Assembly (NCBI GenBank): GCA_027627225.1 | Contig: CM051025.1 | Location: 56,298,181 to 56,362,180 of the forward strand | Direction: 5' to 3' | Length of the DNA: 64,000 nt | From: Congeria kusceri | Lineage: Eukaryota > Mollusca > Bivalvia > Myida > Dreissenidae | Part shown: piece after piece, positions 1 through 12,700 of the stretch | How the letters are laid out: the number at the start of each line of letters is the position of its first letter | How positions within the stretch are numbered: the first letter of the stretch is position 1 | Translations under genes and position numbers: made by a program | Notes under the pieces: generated by a model | Seen by the model: the letters and a program-made list of their open reading frames with translations, nothing else | Databases searched by the model: none | What the model was told of the DNA's origin: nothing

Positions 1-1661
1 ATGGAGTTTCATTTAAATCGGTTTTTAAGTAATGCAGTTACGCTCCGTACAAGAAAGTATTTAACACTGGGCAGTAACTACATAATTAATATAAACAAAG
101 TTATTGCTCTTGTACGCTGGACGTAACACTCAATGTCTCTGTCATTATATGGAGTCTAATTTGAATCGCTCCGTTTGTAATGGAGTTAACAGTGCGCAAA
201 AAGAAACACTCCATAAATATTGATGATAGAGTTATGATTCTTGTATTTCGAACTTCCAAAGACTTCATTCATTGCATGAAGTTTAATTACCCCCCCCCCC
301 CAAAGACTTGTAGAGTTATAGAAGAAACGTGACGGATGTACGTGGCGATTCCTTTTCGGTCAATAATATAATATATCTTTTCTGGAAATGTAGTTCCTAT
401 CGCTTTAATATATATTTATATAATATAATATCAAGCTAATAACATTCTGTTTACTGAATAAAACTGAATGAAACACAATAAAAAGTAAAAAACCGTCAGA
501 ATCGAATCTTTAAAGTTAAAAGCTGACTTAGCTGTTATGTGTACGCTTTTAACAACAAACACCGTTTTCCAAAATATTGCAGGGGCTTAGCTTGGGCTAA
601 ACAAATGTTTCGCAAAAAAGGCACAAAGGCGGAATCTACAAAATGACGCTGTAAGCGATAATTTGGAACACAAGAGTTTATACTCGTATGTGGCTACGAA
701 CAACTAACTTCATCCAAACCCCGATTCTACATAACAAAATAATTGTAAAATAAGCGTGTGTTTCATGAAATTTGTTTCATATTGACGTAATAGACTGACG
801 TATCAACACAGCCAAGACAGATCCCCTCAACTCCATCCCCCTCTTGTTTTATTGCATTTTTTTGGAATATTAAAAGTTTTCATCTCTGGAAAAATGTATA
901 GGCACGGGCCTATAGTGCCTAAAGGAAGCTACGCCCCTGTATTGTACCGTCTTGTTTGCCTCAAGAAAGCATGCGATATGTGCAAAGAACACGTTACTTC
1001 ATAAGTAGTTCGTTGTAATGTTAGATTTAATTTAGTTCGCTATAGGTGGGTGTTATCAAAATGTAAAGAGCAAATAAGGACTATATCTTTTTAATGACTC
1101 TGCATTGGTAATTAATATATTAGATATTTAAAATAGAACAATAAAAAATAAAATTGGTCTCACTGTGAAATTAAACACTAATGAAATAAACTTTTCAAAG
1201 CATCTACTTTGGACTTAATAATGAAAAGACACAATCGATGATAACTCGAATAATATCAAATTTCACTCATTATTTTGTCAAAATACATACAATACTGACA
1301 TCATGGTACACAATATACAGAGTTACATACAATAAGCAGATTTAGACATAAAAACAATTAAACAACAATTAACAAACAACCAGGAAACAAATATCAAATT
1401 ACGGTGAGTTACCCTGAACAAGCCATAGCTAGGCAACATTTTGAAGAAATGTATGTACATGTACTATCAACTGTACGAAACGGAGTACGTGTGCAATGTT
1501 TTTAAAGAAACTTATTGTAGATCTAATAAAATACAATGTCAAACTATTAGTTTAGAGAGTCACATACCGTTACTAACTTACCACATTATTAGTAATATTA
1601 CTGCTACTTTAACTAGAACATCAAAAGTCACATGTACATAAACACACACTTCACATAGTCA
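1..1661. other. gene-free AT-rich stretch downstream of the TRIM gene
   Basis: I see no convincing coding exon, RNA gene or mobile element here. The stretch is AT-rich, with a run of about twelve C at 291-302. It lies downstream of the minus-strand TRIM gene, so the part next to 1662 probably includes that gene's 3' UTR. No clear polyadenylation signal stands out close to the stop codon. Confidence 0.6.
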
Positions 1662-4626
1662 CTATGTCATGTATTTATAGACCTTAATGTTGCCCTCGGT
1701 GTCCCCTACCCAGAGGAAGCCCTCGCTGTCGATGGCCACGGACCACGGCTCCCCCAGGCCCTCCATCTCTGTGAGCAGGAGCTTGATGAAGTTCCCGTCC
1801 CGGTCCACCAAGTGGATGGCGCGGTTGTGCGAGTCGGCAATCAGCACCTGACAGTATTTGTCGCAGGCGATGGCGTTGGGGACGAACTGGTCTCGCAGTT
1901 GTAACGTGGTCGGTCCGTGGTACCTCCACTTCATCTTCCCATCGCCGGTGAGCGCCACCACGTGATCGTTGCCCTTGGCCCATTCTGACACGATGATATC
2001 CTTGTTAGCGTTCACCGCCACTCGGATTGGACGGGTGAATAAGTTGGCGTTGCGGTCTTTGTCAAATTTTTCGACGCGACCAAAGTTGTTCACCCTCAAT
2101 ATGGCACCCTTGGAGTCGGGTCCGCGCACGGATTCGCCGAGCTTTTCCATCGCACACACGAGAATGTCTCCGCTCTCAGTCTGGGTAAGACCTGCGGGGT
2201 ACATCGGCAGGTTGGCGAAGTCCGAGATCTGACCGTTGGAGGTCATTCTCCGAATCTTACGCTGGGACGGAAACGACATCATAACGCTTTCGTCCGAAGC
2301 TGAAAATATATCGCCAATTTCGAATCCAGCTTTCACGTGCGTTCTGCACTGGCCACTCTTCGTGTACAGGAAGAGGTGCTCTGACAGACTGTTGCAGACC
2401 CAAGCGTTGCCATCTTTCGCAGGCGCTATAGAAATGATAGCTTTCCCGCCAAGCACGGTAAACGAGCTCAACTCCCTTACCATAAGCGCCATGGCTGGCC
2501 CTATTTGACGCGGTATGGACAGAGTAACGTTTGCAGCGACGTCCGACGTCCAACTTCCGAAGCAACTCCACAGATCTGTGGACGGAAGTGGGCCTGGTCG
2601 GAATTTGAATTCTAAGAAGTCCACGGTCTCGACGGGGACTTCCTTTGGCAAGTTCTCCACCCTGTTCTTTATATTGATCGAGTTTTCAATGACGTCATGA
2701 TCGCTCCCGACGTTCATGAACGACTCGGCCGCAAGGATGATAGATTCAAACGACGCGTACACAACCTCGGAGGCTTTGACATTCCGCTGCAGCGTATTCT
2801 CCATTTCCTTGTTCTTCTGCTTAATTTCTGAAATCATTTCAGCCGCCATTCGGTCAATCTCTTCGTGCATTTTCTTTGCCTGAAGTTTGATTTCTTTTGA
2901 CGTTTCCTGTGTGTTCTTCTCGAGACTTTTTGCCATCGTATTAAGCGTTTTGATGTGCGACTGAAGTTTAGGAAGGAACTCTTTTGTGAGGCGGAGTGAT
3001 TTTGCGATATCACGCTTCCGGCCGTCTGCAACCTCGTTAAGTTCAAGCGTCTGGTGGACGGTGTGGTTGATCGTTTTGCAGTCTCTGCAGACGATCTTTG
3101 CGCACGGAACGCAGTAGAAGCGCAGTTCTTCCTGAGGGTGCAGGTCACAGAACTGCTTTTGTTGAATCTTGGGCTTGGACTTCGCATTTTCTCCTGGAAA
3201 ATACTACATGATAGAGTTTGCGAGTTCAGAATCATACAATAATGTAGATTAGTACCGTATGCATTTCGAAAGACTTAAGTGACAGAACATTTCTTGAGAG
3301 AAGATTATGGACAATCTAATAATAGCTCAATAGTCGTCGAATGCTGTGGCTTTTAAGTGCCAAGACTGAAGTGACATTGTCCTTTAGAATGATAATTAAT
3401 TTACAAAATGAATGTACATGTATAATACTTAGCACATAGAGTTAAAATCATGGTGAAAACAATTCACCTTAACCTAATACAAAATATAACCATATGTTAA
3501 AAAATCGATACCAATTGTTTACATGTTGCTTTATTTTATTAATTTTACTCTATCAAAGCTATATTCTATTTTTCTTTTGGCTGTATATAGTCAAATCAAT
3601 CGTAATTAATAGATCTATTTTACCGGTATTATGATATGGAAGGAAAATGCTATTTAAAGTTGGTAATGAACAATTTTGAACGGAAATGCCACTGTACCTA
3701 TAGGCGCAGTCCTGTGTACACGGGTGGCCTTCATCTTGTTGTGATAGGAGAGGCAGTTGGCGCACATGTTCTCCTCACAGTCCAGGCACCGCTCCAGCGC
3801 CTTGCTGCCCTGGTCGCAGATGTCACATCCGGGCGTTTTGTCCACGCTCTCCGACGCCACGAGGTACATGTTCACTTGCAGAGACTGCGTGGAAATTGTA
3901 AGGATTTTAAAGCAATGCGAATGCATGCGTAGGAACGAGGCTTGCATTTGTACAGAAATAGGCATTTGTCAATAACCAGAACGTACTCTACAAGTAGTTG
4001 CAGAATGCGCATATACGGATAAAGGTATACTGTAAAGTGGGGCATGCATGTATACCAGTATTATAAATAATTCAACGAAGACGGCACGCCATCTACTTAC
4101 ACAATTCTGAACACTCACCTTTATCCCGCCAGCTTTGGGTATCTCGATATTTCGGTTGCACAGGGGACACGGAAACTTGGTCTTGAACTTCCCCTTCTCG
4201 ACATACCGCCGCAGGCAGTTCAGGCAGAACGTATGGAGGCACGAGAGCAACTTCGGCTCGAGGAACTTGTCGGAACACAGTCCGCACTTCAGCTCCTTCT
4301 TGGCCTCGGAAATTTTTGCAACGCTTGTGTTGTTTTTTCTCGGCGTCTCTTCCTTGTTTTCGACAAGCGCCTTAGAAGTGGCGTTCTTTGCGTCCGCGCC
4401 TGCTTTGGCGTCCTTGTTACTCATGCTGGTAACCGTGTTGGTCCGCGCGGATGTTGGCTGTCTCACTACGCTCGCTCGTTCGGACGGTTTCGGTATGGAG
4501 GCGCTGTGCCTTCTCTCGGGGTCTGCTTCCGGTTTGAACTGGAACGCTTGCTTGTCCGGAGACGGAGATATCAAGCGTAGTTTGAGTCTGGGAGGCTTGC
4601 CTAGAATGCGTCTGGGGGATTCACGT
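1662..4626 (-). CDS. TRIM-type RING/B-box E3 ubiquitin ligase, three exons
   Basis: Predicted RING E3 ubiquitin ligase of the tripartite-motif class. The exons, in transcript order, are 4626-4119, 3884-3698 and 3193-1662. Donors are GTGAGT and GTACAG; acceptors end in CAG. Phases (0, then 1) join one open frame to the TAG at 1662-1664. Starting at the ATG at 4424 (residue numbering from there, 674 aa), the RING ligands are C47, C50, C62, H64, C67, C70, C86 and C89. A first B-box spans about 122-158. The second B-box has C180, H183, C192, C195, C200, C203, H208 and H211. A charged coiled-coil region follows (about 220-330). The C-terminal ~270 residues hold NHL-like beta-propeller motifs such as ADSHNRAIHLVDRDGNF. 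The frame stays open upstream of that ATG to an acceptor-like CCAG at 4630-4627, so about 67 more residues (basic, RRHS-type) may be coding from a 5' exon. Substrate unknown; such TRIM genes are expanded in bivalves and often linked to innate immunity (inference). Confidence 0.9.
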
Positions 4627-5211
4627 CTGGAAAGGAAGACAGTGTTCAAGTAAGTGTTTGTGGTAAACAAAATGATTAAAATGTACAGGTCGAACAGTGT
4701 CGGCCGTTCTTTTTTAACGTTACATATTTGCAAAATAAAAGGAGCTGCATTATACCACTGTGTTTCAAAAATGTGTACCGTTTTTGTTTAATGTTCATCG
4801 CTTTGACTACCAGTATATCTAACTTTACTTATTAAATTCAGAAAAAGCTTCCACACAATATCATGCTTTTGCATAATGAAAATATTATGCCGAGTAAAAA
4901 CTCCGAACATTTTACTGATAAATTTAATATTTTAAACATAATTATTGTATTAATTATGTATTAAGACGTTTTGTATGAACATGTAACGGTATGTTAAAAT
5001 GTTTAAACATGATTCAATCTCTTGTCCTAACCATAATCAAACATATTTAATAAACCACGTATTAAATACCACTATGGCTTACACCTTGTAAATTTTGCAT
5101 TTTTACGAACGCCGAGCTTTTACAGGATTAAAATTGAATTAGTAGTCTTCCATAAAGCAAGGTTTTATTAATTATTATATAATGTAATATTTCTTGAACA
5201 TATAACTTACC

Positions 5212-5281
5212 AAAACTCAAGTCCATACCCTTTAAAAACAATCGGCTGCCACCGTACTGTCTTTTTCGTTTTCATGGGCAT
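5212..5281 (-). other. possible 5' exon of the TRIM gene
   Basis: On the minus strand an ATG at 5281 opens a short frame (MPMKTKKTVRWQPIVFKG…) that ends at a strong GTAAGT donor (5210-5205). Splicing from that donor to the acceptor before 4626 would create TGA at once, making this a 5' UTR exon with a short upstream frame. A second, weaker donor (GTATGG, 5228-5223) would instead join in frame to the long open 5' part of the RING exon. Both readings are unproven. Confidence 0.35.
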
Positions 5282-7989
5282 TGTTTTAATATAAACATTT
5301 ATAGAACAAACGCAGATTTCAGTATTTCGATAGTTTATAGTTTTATAGCGGCTTTTATAGTTCAGCGCTTAGTCTTCCATTGTCATTGTTTTAACTCACA
5401 GTGCGGATGATTGCACTTCAAAGGGAGTACACGTAGAGCATTCAGTGTGGAAAGTGAATACATTAGAAAGTTATATTGAAAAGTTTGGAATCGTTTTACC
5501 ATTTAAGTTTACTAATTATCAATAAACATTTTGCGTATACTGTGTGCCAACCAAGGGCGAAATTCCGGACGTACAGATTGAAGTCATCCGAGTATGTGAA
5601 GCATACTACATTTACATGTGTTAATATCTCAGAGTGTTATTTAATTTTGGAAATAAAAGTCAATATTTCTATTAAAGCGGAAATGATATATACAGAAATT
5701 ACTTGCCCCATATGAACCATTAATATTTATTTTAAGTAATATTCATAATTACTTTTACCCCCAATGTTTTTTTTACTGTTTAGTTAGTCCAACTTCGACT
5801 TCGCGGCGAATTCTATTGCTTCTATAGCTACAATTATAATCAGAATACCATGCATATGGGTTTCTGAAAGGTTCACAAACTGCTGTATAGAAATTATTGA
5901 ACCGTGTTTGATGTTATTTCCCTTGTGTTCATTAAACCTTTTGCATATATCATCGAATATTTAAGTTGTGTTCTTATTTCGAAATAGTCAGAAGAATTTA
6001 ACTGCCTTTTGTTCAAAATTGCTTAATGAGAAACCATGTCGTCCGCATCTGCATAAAATCGCTCACGAATGCGGATTGGGACACATTTCCATGTTTGTTT
6101 GTTTGGATTTTTCGCCGTTTTTAGACTGTTGGCGGTAGCCAACAGGATTTAGTAGTTATATTCAGAAATCGGTCTTGAGGGAACTACTTCTTTACTCTGC
6201 AGGCTACGAGTCAGTAAATCGATAAATTACTGCGCTTCGCTCGCTTAGCAGTGAGGTTTCCTGTTATCGATGCTACTTTCTATGAATAGATTACAAGAAA
6301 TTAGCGATGGGACCGAATACTGAAATCAATATTCGATTATTCGTTTTAGGTATTCGAATATATTCGAATATTCGTTTTGTTAATACTACTATATACGGCA
6401 CTCTGTCCGAATATTTACCTATCCCAAATATGTTTACTACGTGTACGTAGTTGTTTTACCTTGTTTCAGTGGTAAATGAGCGATATAAGTTAGTGAGTGT
6501 TAGGCAAATATAAAGAAATGTAAGATATTGTTAAATGTATTGTTAATTAATTTGTTAATTCTTCCGAACACAAATTTCTCATTACATAGATTACACGTTG
6601 CCTGGGTTTTGTCTAATGACCGCGTTAAGTACTTCCAAGGACATGATGGTGGCATTGTTTATTAATCAAGACTCTTGTATAATATACGGTGTTGATATAA
6701 TGGAGAATAATTTACAATTTACGTATATTAAGATTGACCAGATCATGCTAATTTTGTTAAAGAAATTGATTGGCTGATAATAGAATCATTTTGATTGGTT
6801 TACTTAGAGAGTAATTGTAATTTACTACAAGTTAACGGTATAGATGTCACTTAAGGACAATAAACAACAATGTATGCATTTTGCAAACCGTGAAACCGTT
6901 GTCACAACATGGCCCAGTATTGTTATTTGTAGATACAACGGGTCTTATTCGCGCCTCCTACAAACCGTTAATTCCCGGCCCTTGTACAGACGTGCCCCCC
7001 CCCCCTGCCAATTAGCCAATTATCAATTGTCGTTAATTGGACATGTTTGGCATGTGTTGTAAAAACGTTACACTGCCCCCGCCCACCTGCTAGGCAGGAA
7101 TATGTTATTAACGTTATTAACCACTGGAATTCATGTAAACTTTGCAATCAAACTGGATTTTTTTTTTTTTAAGAAATGTTGTTCTTTAAATATATTTGAA
7201 AAATCCCTACAAGAATTAGATCCGACTTAAACACTAATAAACAATAATAATAATCCAGTTAGTCCACATCTACAAGTGAATTCATGTTATGTCTATTCAT
7301 CAAGGTATTATAGCGCATCTGTTTGTGCTGTTTACAGGTTAACTGCTAGGTATTACATCATTTTGCGTAAGTTGAACAACAGTGTTTTGACTCAGTACAT
7401 ATAGCGGCGCAATTGACGATTGCTTTTGTTTTTTTAAGTATACATCAAAATTTTGGAAAAGCATTGTACTTCTAGAGTTTGGAATGTATTTTACTAATTT
7501 AAGTTATTTTTCATTAAATCGGTATTTACCGAGCATAGCGCTTGTGATAAAAAGCACTGAACATTTATTCCAACTTACAGTTATTCGACAATTTTTACCA
7601 GTTGTAGACTGACTTGTATGCATATAACTCTGTTTGCTTTTTAAATAGTTTGTTTGCACAAAAATAGTTGGCCCCCCCCCCCCGAATAACAAAAAAAAGG
7701 TTTTAATTTGCAAAAGAGAGTGGCCTGGATCTCCATCTTCAATTAGGTCAAACACCAGGTTATACCTATTTATTTACGTAGAGTGTATAGTTATGAGTTT
7801 CGATATATGTTTTGTTTGTAGACATGATATAACAGACAGGTGACTTACTTCAATAAATGTTTCATATGTCAAAAATACTCTCATAATTCATTTGCGTTTA
7901 CTAGTAGTTTCTTTTCTCGCCAACAGTCTTTCTACGCTGTCAGCTTTTTTATTAAAACTATTTCGGTCATATCACGGCGGTCAGTTAAT
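5282..7989. other. intergenic sequence with scattered repeat pieces
   Basis: No supported gene. Two short blocks, at about 6130-6250 and 7840-7945, resemble blocks at 47.72-47.82 and 48.49-48.59 kb, in the same order and orientation (shared phrase near 7919: CCAACAGTCTTTCT then CGCTGTCAGC). A patch rich in TATTCGAATATTCG lies at 6325-6380 and recurs near 22.39-22.43 kb. Poly-C runs occur near 6997 and 7672. Short open frames here have no recognisable domain. Confidence 0.5.
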
Positions 7990-8224
7990 CTACTCACACT
8001 ACTTCTGGGCAAGCTTAGCCGATCTTAGCGGTTTACCAGTACTAAGCGCACATACCTATGCCAGTAACTGACAACTGCCCTTATTGAATCAGAGTTAGGG
8101 GGATAATGACCGTAGAAATAATTTCATGACTTATCCCCACACAGGTTATGTGGCCGGGCTGGGGTTCGAACTCACGATCCCCGGATTGACAGTCCAGCGC
8201 TCTACCAACTGAGCTAGATGTCCG
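7990..8224 (-). repeat. tRNA-headed SINE (tRNA-Asp-like head)
   Basis: Read on the minus strand from 8223, the head has a good A box (TAGCTCAGTTGGTAGAGC), an anticodon arm with loop CTGTCAA (GTC, Asp-like) and a B box (GAGTTCGAACCCC). The D stem and anticodon stem pair, but the T stem has mismatches and the acceptor ends do not pair over most of seven positions. A functional tRNA is therefore unlikely. About 160 bases of unrelated body follow (TTGTCAGTTACTGGCATAGG and on), the layout of a tRNA-derived SINE. The family name is not determined. Confidence 0.7.
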
Positions 8225-8961
8225 TATTCGCATAATTAACACACAGGATGTTAATAAAGTTTTGCAATATTCCTAAGTTCACTCTAATACAAAAATGGTA
8301 GTTTCAGAATCGAACATCGCAATACAACGACCTACATTTTTAGTTTAATCGGTTGGTTATTTCCTGTGCGAATGTATATGCTTCTTATCTAGTACATTTT
8401 CCAAGACAATCATACACCATAAAGTCTCTATCGACATGTCACTGCGCTTACAAGTACATGCCTATGCATGGGATGATAGCACGCAAAAATCTGCTTATGG
8501 CAACAATATAATACACCAACGTAACAGCTAACTAGACGATTTGAACGAGTAACAAATATGTTCACCCATAATTTTCCAATGCCCACGGCAGAATATTTCG
8601 CGAATTTAATCTTTTCGGCTAGAGAAAACCCTTCAATCAGAAAAGGATTCAAGCCACATGATGCTCTCAATAAGGCACAATTATAGGAAAACAGTAATTA
8701 GTCTTTGACATATATTATTGTAAGATACCTTTGAGTGTTTTGCCCATTTCAAGTTTTTCAACATAATACAGATAGTACAATTGTATGCAGCAATATATTT
8801 AAAGTTCCTGTCGAGGATTGTGCCAGAAAGAACCAATAGCATCATCCTGCTGGTTTGCCCTGGGTCTTTCTCTATTCTACACTCTAATTTAGCTTTACCA
8901 GTAGCCAAAACTGCCATTGTCTACAACAATTTGTAATTGGCTACTAAAATCTCTGAAAATA

Positions 8962-9313
8962 TTAAAGAGGGCCAAATGGCCCTGGGTCGTTCACCGCAGT
9001 TAAATGAATCATATGGCATGGAAGTTATTTCAAAATCCAGTAAGTGGTTTCAGAGTGAGACAAGATTTGCAAAGTTTACAATAAAGCCATATAAGCAAAA
9101 CTGCAATACCCCCTTGTGGCAATGTTTTTTTAACAAATAAAAAATTTAAAGGAATTTGGTAGTCATCCAAGGAACATTGTCATGAACTTCATTTCTATCA
9201 AGTTTGGGTTAAATCCACAGACTGGTTTCCGAGACGTTGCTTAAATAAATTTCGGTAACGGGCACCGGAAGGTGACTGACCACAAAAGCTCACACTTGAG
9301 CAGAGATCAGGCA
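8962..9313 (+). mobile_element. non-autonomous Helitron-like element, short copy
   Basis: Starts with the hairpin-forming phrase AGAGGGCCAAATGGCCCTGG and contains one core unit with GGAACATTGTCATGAAC. It resembles the fuller element at 41383-42113, which also opens with a short palindrome and has cores with …AAGGAAC…. The 3' boundary near 9313 is approximate. It is probably an internally deleted copy of the same broad family. Confidence 0.5.
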
Positions 9314-9750
9314 TGCTAAAAATTATGCAATTTTCATACTTTTTGGGTTATATATTACTAAAGATATTTTGTAAATTAAAAAAATGTGGCTATAACAGGT
9401 AAATTTACATTTTTTAGTGCCAACCTAGCTACCTGGTTCATGTAAAAACTCGCAGTTAATCTAGTCTAAAGCATCAGGCAGGATGTTATCAGCACGATTT
9501 AAGAATACAATAATGAACTGTTGGGTGTACATTTGAAATGATTTTTGAACAATACAGACACATAATTTGTATTCTGTAATAATTAAACATTATCTTTGGG
9601 ATTATCCTTCAATGACACAGCATATAAGACTGTGCTGTATAGCTGATTAATAACTTATTAATTAATACCTGTGTGAATGTACCTTACTAATAAAACGAAC
9701 ATGCTACACGTATAAATCCACCACTAACAATAATTTTAGAAATTTTTCTC

Positions 9751-9756
9751 TTTATT
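9751..9756 (-). terminator. RPS3A polyadenylation signal
   Basis: AATAAA on the minus strand, 39 bases past the RPS3A stop codon. This fits the very short 3' UTR usual for ribosomal protein mRNAs. Confidence 0.75.
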
Positions 9757-9795
9757 TTCTTTGCCTCATCACAGGTAAAGGGGCTTAATAAGTGT

Positions 9796-12700
9796 CTATA
9801 CAGAGTCCAGCACAGGTGGTTCAAAGTTGTCTGCCCTCTCAATCTTCTCTCCAGTTTCCGTGACGATGGTCTTGCCTCCACCCTCGCCGTGCAGCTCCAT
9901 CAGCTTGCCCACTGAAACAATGGAACCAGTCAGTAAAGCAGAGGAACAACAAAAATATACCTAATGAGGGTACCAGTACCAGAGTTAACGAGCACATTAA
10001 ACATATTTTATGCCTGAACCAGTATTACTTTCCAAGTCAGTAGAGTTGATGAGAAACTCAAATATATGAAGGTACCATTCAGTAGCATACATTTCGAAGT
10101 GGATGGGGATTACTGGTACACATACAAAGAGGGTACCAGTCAGTATAGAAGAGACAACACATTATCATGACGGAACCAGTCAGTCAAGAGGAGAAACAAC
10201 GGTACCAGTCAGTGGGAAGGGTGAGCAACTTAAACATATAACTCTGTGAGGGACTGGGGCAGTATATCCAAAGCATCTTAAGTCAAATTTTATCCTTATC
10301 CTTAAATTTGGAAATTTCCCTAACTGTATAATTCCATAAAGAAACAGTTTAGCATTAAGTAACACTATATAAATATTGACTTCCTTGAGGGCGACAGTGC
10401 GTCTTGTAACCCGAGGCATCACTGTCCAGCCGAGGTAGACAGTGTTTGTTCAGGGTTGACAAGACGCACTTTCACCCTCAAGGAAGTCAATATTTATTTT
10501 ATTATACTGAACAAAATCACAGTAAAGAAATAAATTACATAAGTTTAATATTTTAACAACATTTTAACATATGTAGTAATATCTCACAACACTAGCTTTT
10601 TTTAAAGTCTAACAGTTAACAGAATTTAAAGAAATATGTGATAAAATAAAAACACTTAAACAAATAATTTTAACAAGCGTTAAACTACACGAGGTGAATT
10701 TGCGACATTTTATAGGGTTAATTAAGCTAAATCCAGAATCATTTGCGTAACGGGCGACATAGAGAAATGTCAGAACAAAGAAAATTGACTAAGGGGAATA
10801 ACTCAGTAAATAATACAGGTAGTTAGAAGTCGTGTGCTCTGCACTCAGCCTAACATCCATTTACCCATGTGTGAAGTCTGAAGTTAATATCTAAAAGGAT
10901 TTGAAAGTTATGCTCCAGACAAGTACGACAATCGGACGGACAAAAAAGTTAAATCCAGTATACCACCATTACAACTCACAAAAGTACACCTTGATTTTAT
11001 TTTCATTGCATATTAAGTGATTTTCAGTCCATAAATTACGCATGTAGGTGCCTTATGTAGTCGCCTGCTACAAGTCAAGTATAATGATAATTGTTCTTCA
11101 AAGTTCTTAAGAAGAATATCAACAAAGGAAAAATCACTGACAACCAAAATTTCAGAGACTAACACAGCCCATTATATAAATCTGCATTCAGTGAGAGTGT
11201 CAAACTTAACCAGTACATACCATCAAACTTGGGCTTCTTGAGGACCTTGACCTTCCGGATGAACACGTCATGCAGGGGGTAGATTCCCTGGCAGGCCTTC
11301 TCAATGTCCTTACCAATGCTGTCTGGGATCCTGCAGCAGAAAACAATCATTTGGAGTTACAGTTCACAGAAGTGAACAAGGTTACTCTTTCCCCGATTTA
11401 TTTGCACCAATCTAAGTTTAGTTGTTTTTCATGAACACTGATCTTAAATTACTGTAAAACTGGTAATTTGCACTGTCATAAATTTTCTCATAATTTGCTT
11501 TCGAACCAGAACATGAAAAATATAATCACTAAATATTACTGATTTTAAGGATTACTTTAGTAAAAATGTGTTCTGATCATGACACACCAGTATTTTGTCA
11601 CACCCGTTTGCCCGAGGTTATACCAATCTGTTACCAGTTGACTAATAATCACTCTAGCAAACAGTAAGGCAGTATACCCGTTCTGACTTTGACTTTAAAC
11701 AAGTTGCAAAATAAAAGAAACTTCTGACCTGAAGATTGCAAAATATTTTAATGTGATTTTTACGAACATTAAACATGTGAAACTTAATGGTAATACTGTC
11801 TTGCTAACATCATGGTTAATTTATTAAACAATTTCTGTCAGATGAAACCAAACAAATAAGCAATGCATTGTTCACTTTAGTAAACATTATTATTCAGTTT
11901 TATGAGAAAGAATGAAATACTGTAGAATCCATCAACCACCTCTCTTAAATTTGCTTTTAAATGAACTGGTGTAAATTTAGTTAATATAATATATTGCTGC
12001 AAAATCTATTTGTGAAGTAGACATGTAAACTTACAGTTTGTTTACTACTTCTTTCATGTCATTTGATGAAACTTCTCTTGTAATGATATCCATCATCTTC
12101 TTACGGATCAGTTTGATCTGAAATCACAGAAATTCTAAAAATCTTTAAAATGTTTACCTTAATCAGAATAATGTAAATTAGAAGGCCCTACAGGCTACAA
12201 CACTGACAATATTTAGTTAGTGGCCTACTAACACTTTCCAAAAGTTTCATAATGATTGCACAAAAGCTTCTCAAGTGATTGTCTGCACAAACTAAAGGGG
12301 ATGCCATCGCCGACAAAGTAACCCCTACATGTCGCCTTCTCAGGCGACACAAAAAGTTGTGTCACCTTTATCAAGAGCTGTCAGAGGACAGCGCGCTCGA
12401 CTATTCGAAGTATTTCAGTTGGTACATATGTTGGATAGTGAAAGGGGAATAAATTTGTTAATACAATAATTTTAAGTGAAGCCTTGTATAGTTTATAATT
12501 TTTTGGAACAAAAACTTTAACCACAAAGTCTGTGTAAAAAGCCGGCTAACTCTGTCAAAATACAAAACAGAGTTAGGTCCAAGTGTCAAGTGAATAGGCC
12601 TTTCCCAAAACTAGGTTACTTCCCTTGCGAAATCACGAGTGATGTCCCCTGGTCACTTCCGGCGACGTTTATTGATTATAAGGCGGGATAAGTGTATTGA

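Noticed and set aside
1684..2571. Other-frame ORFs over the TRIM exon, both strands
   Set aside because: They are shadows of the GC-richer TRIM coding exon. Only one frame has the RING, B-box and NHL-like features.
8151..8224. tRNA-Asp gene
   Set aside because: The acceptor stem does not pair and the T stem has mismatches. A SINE body follows.
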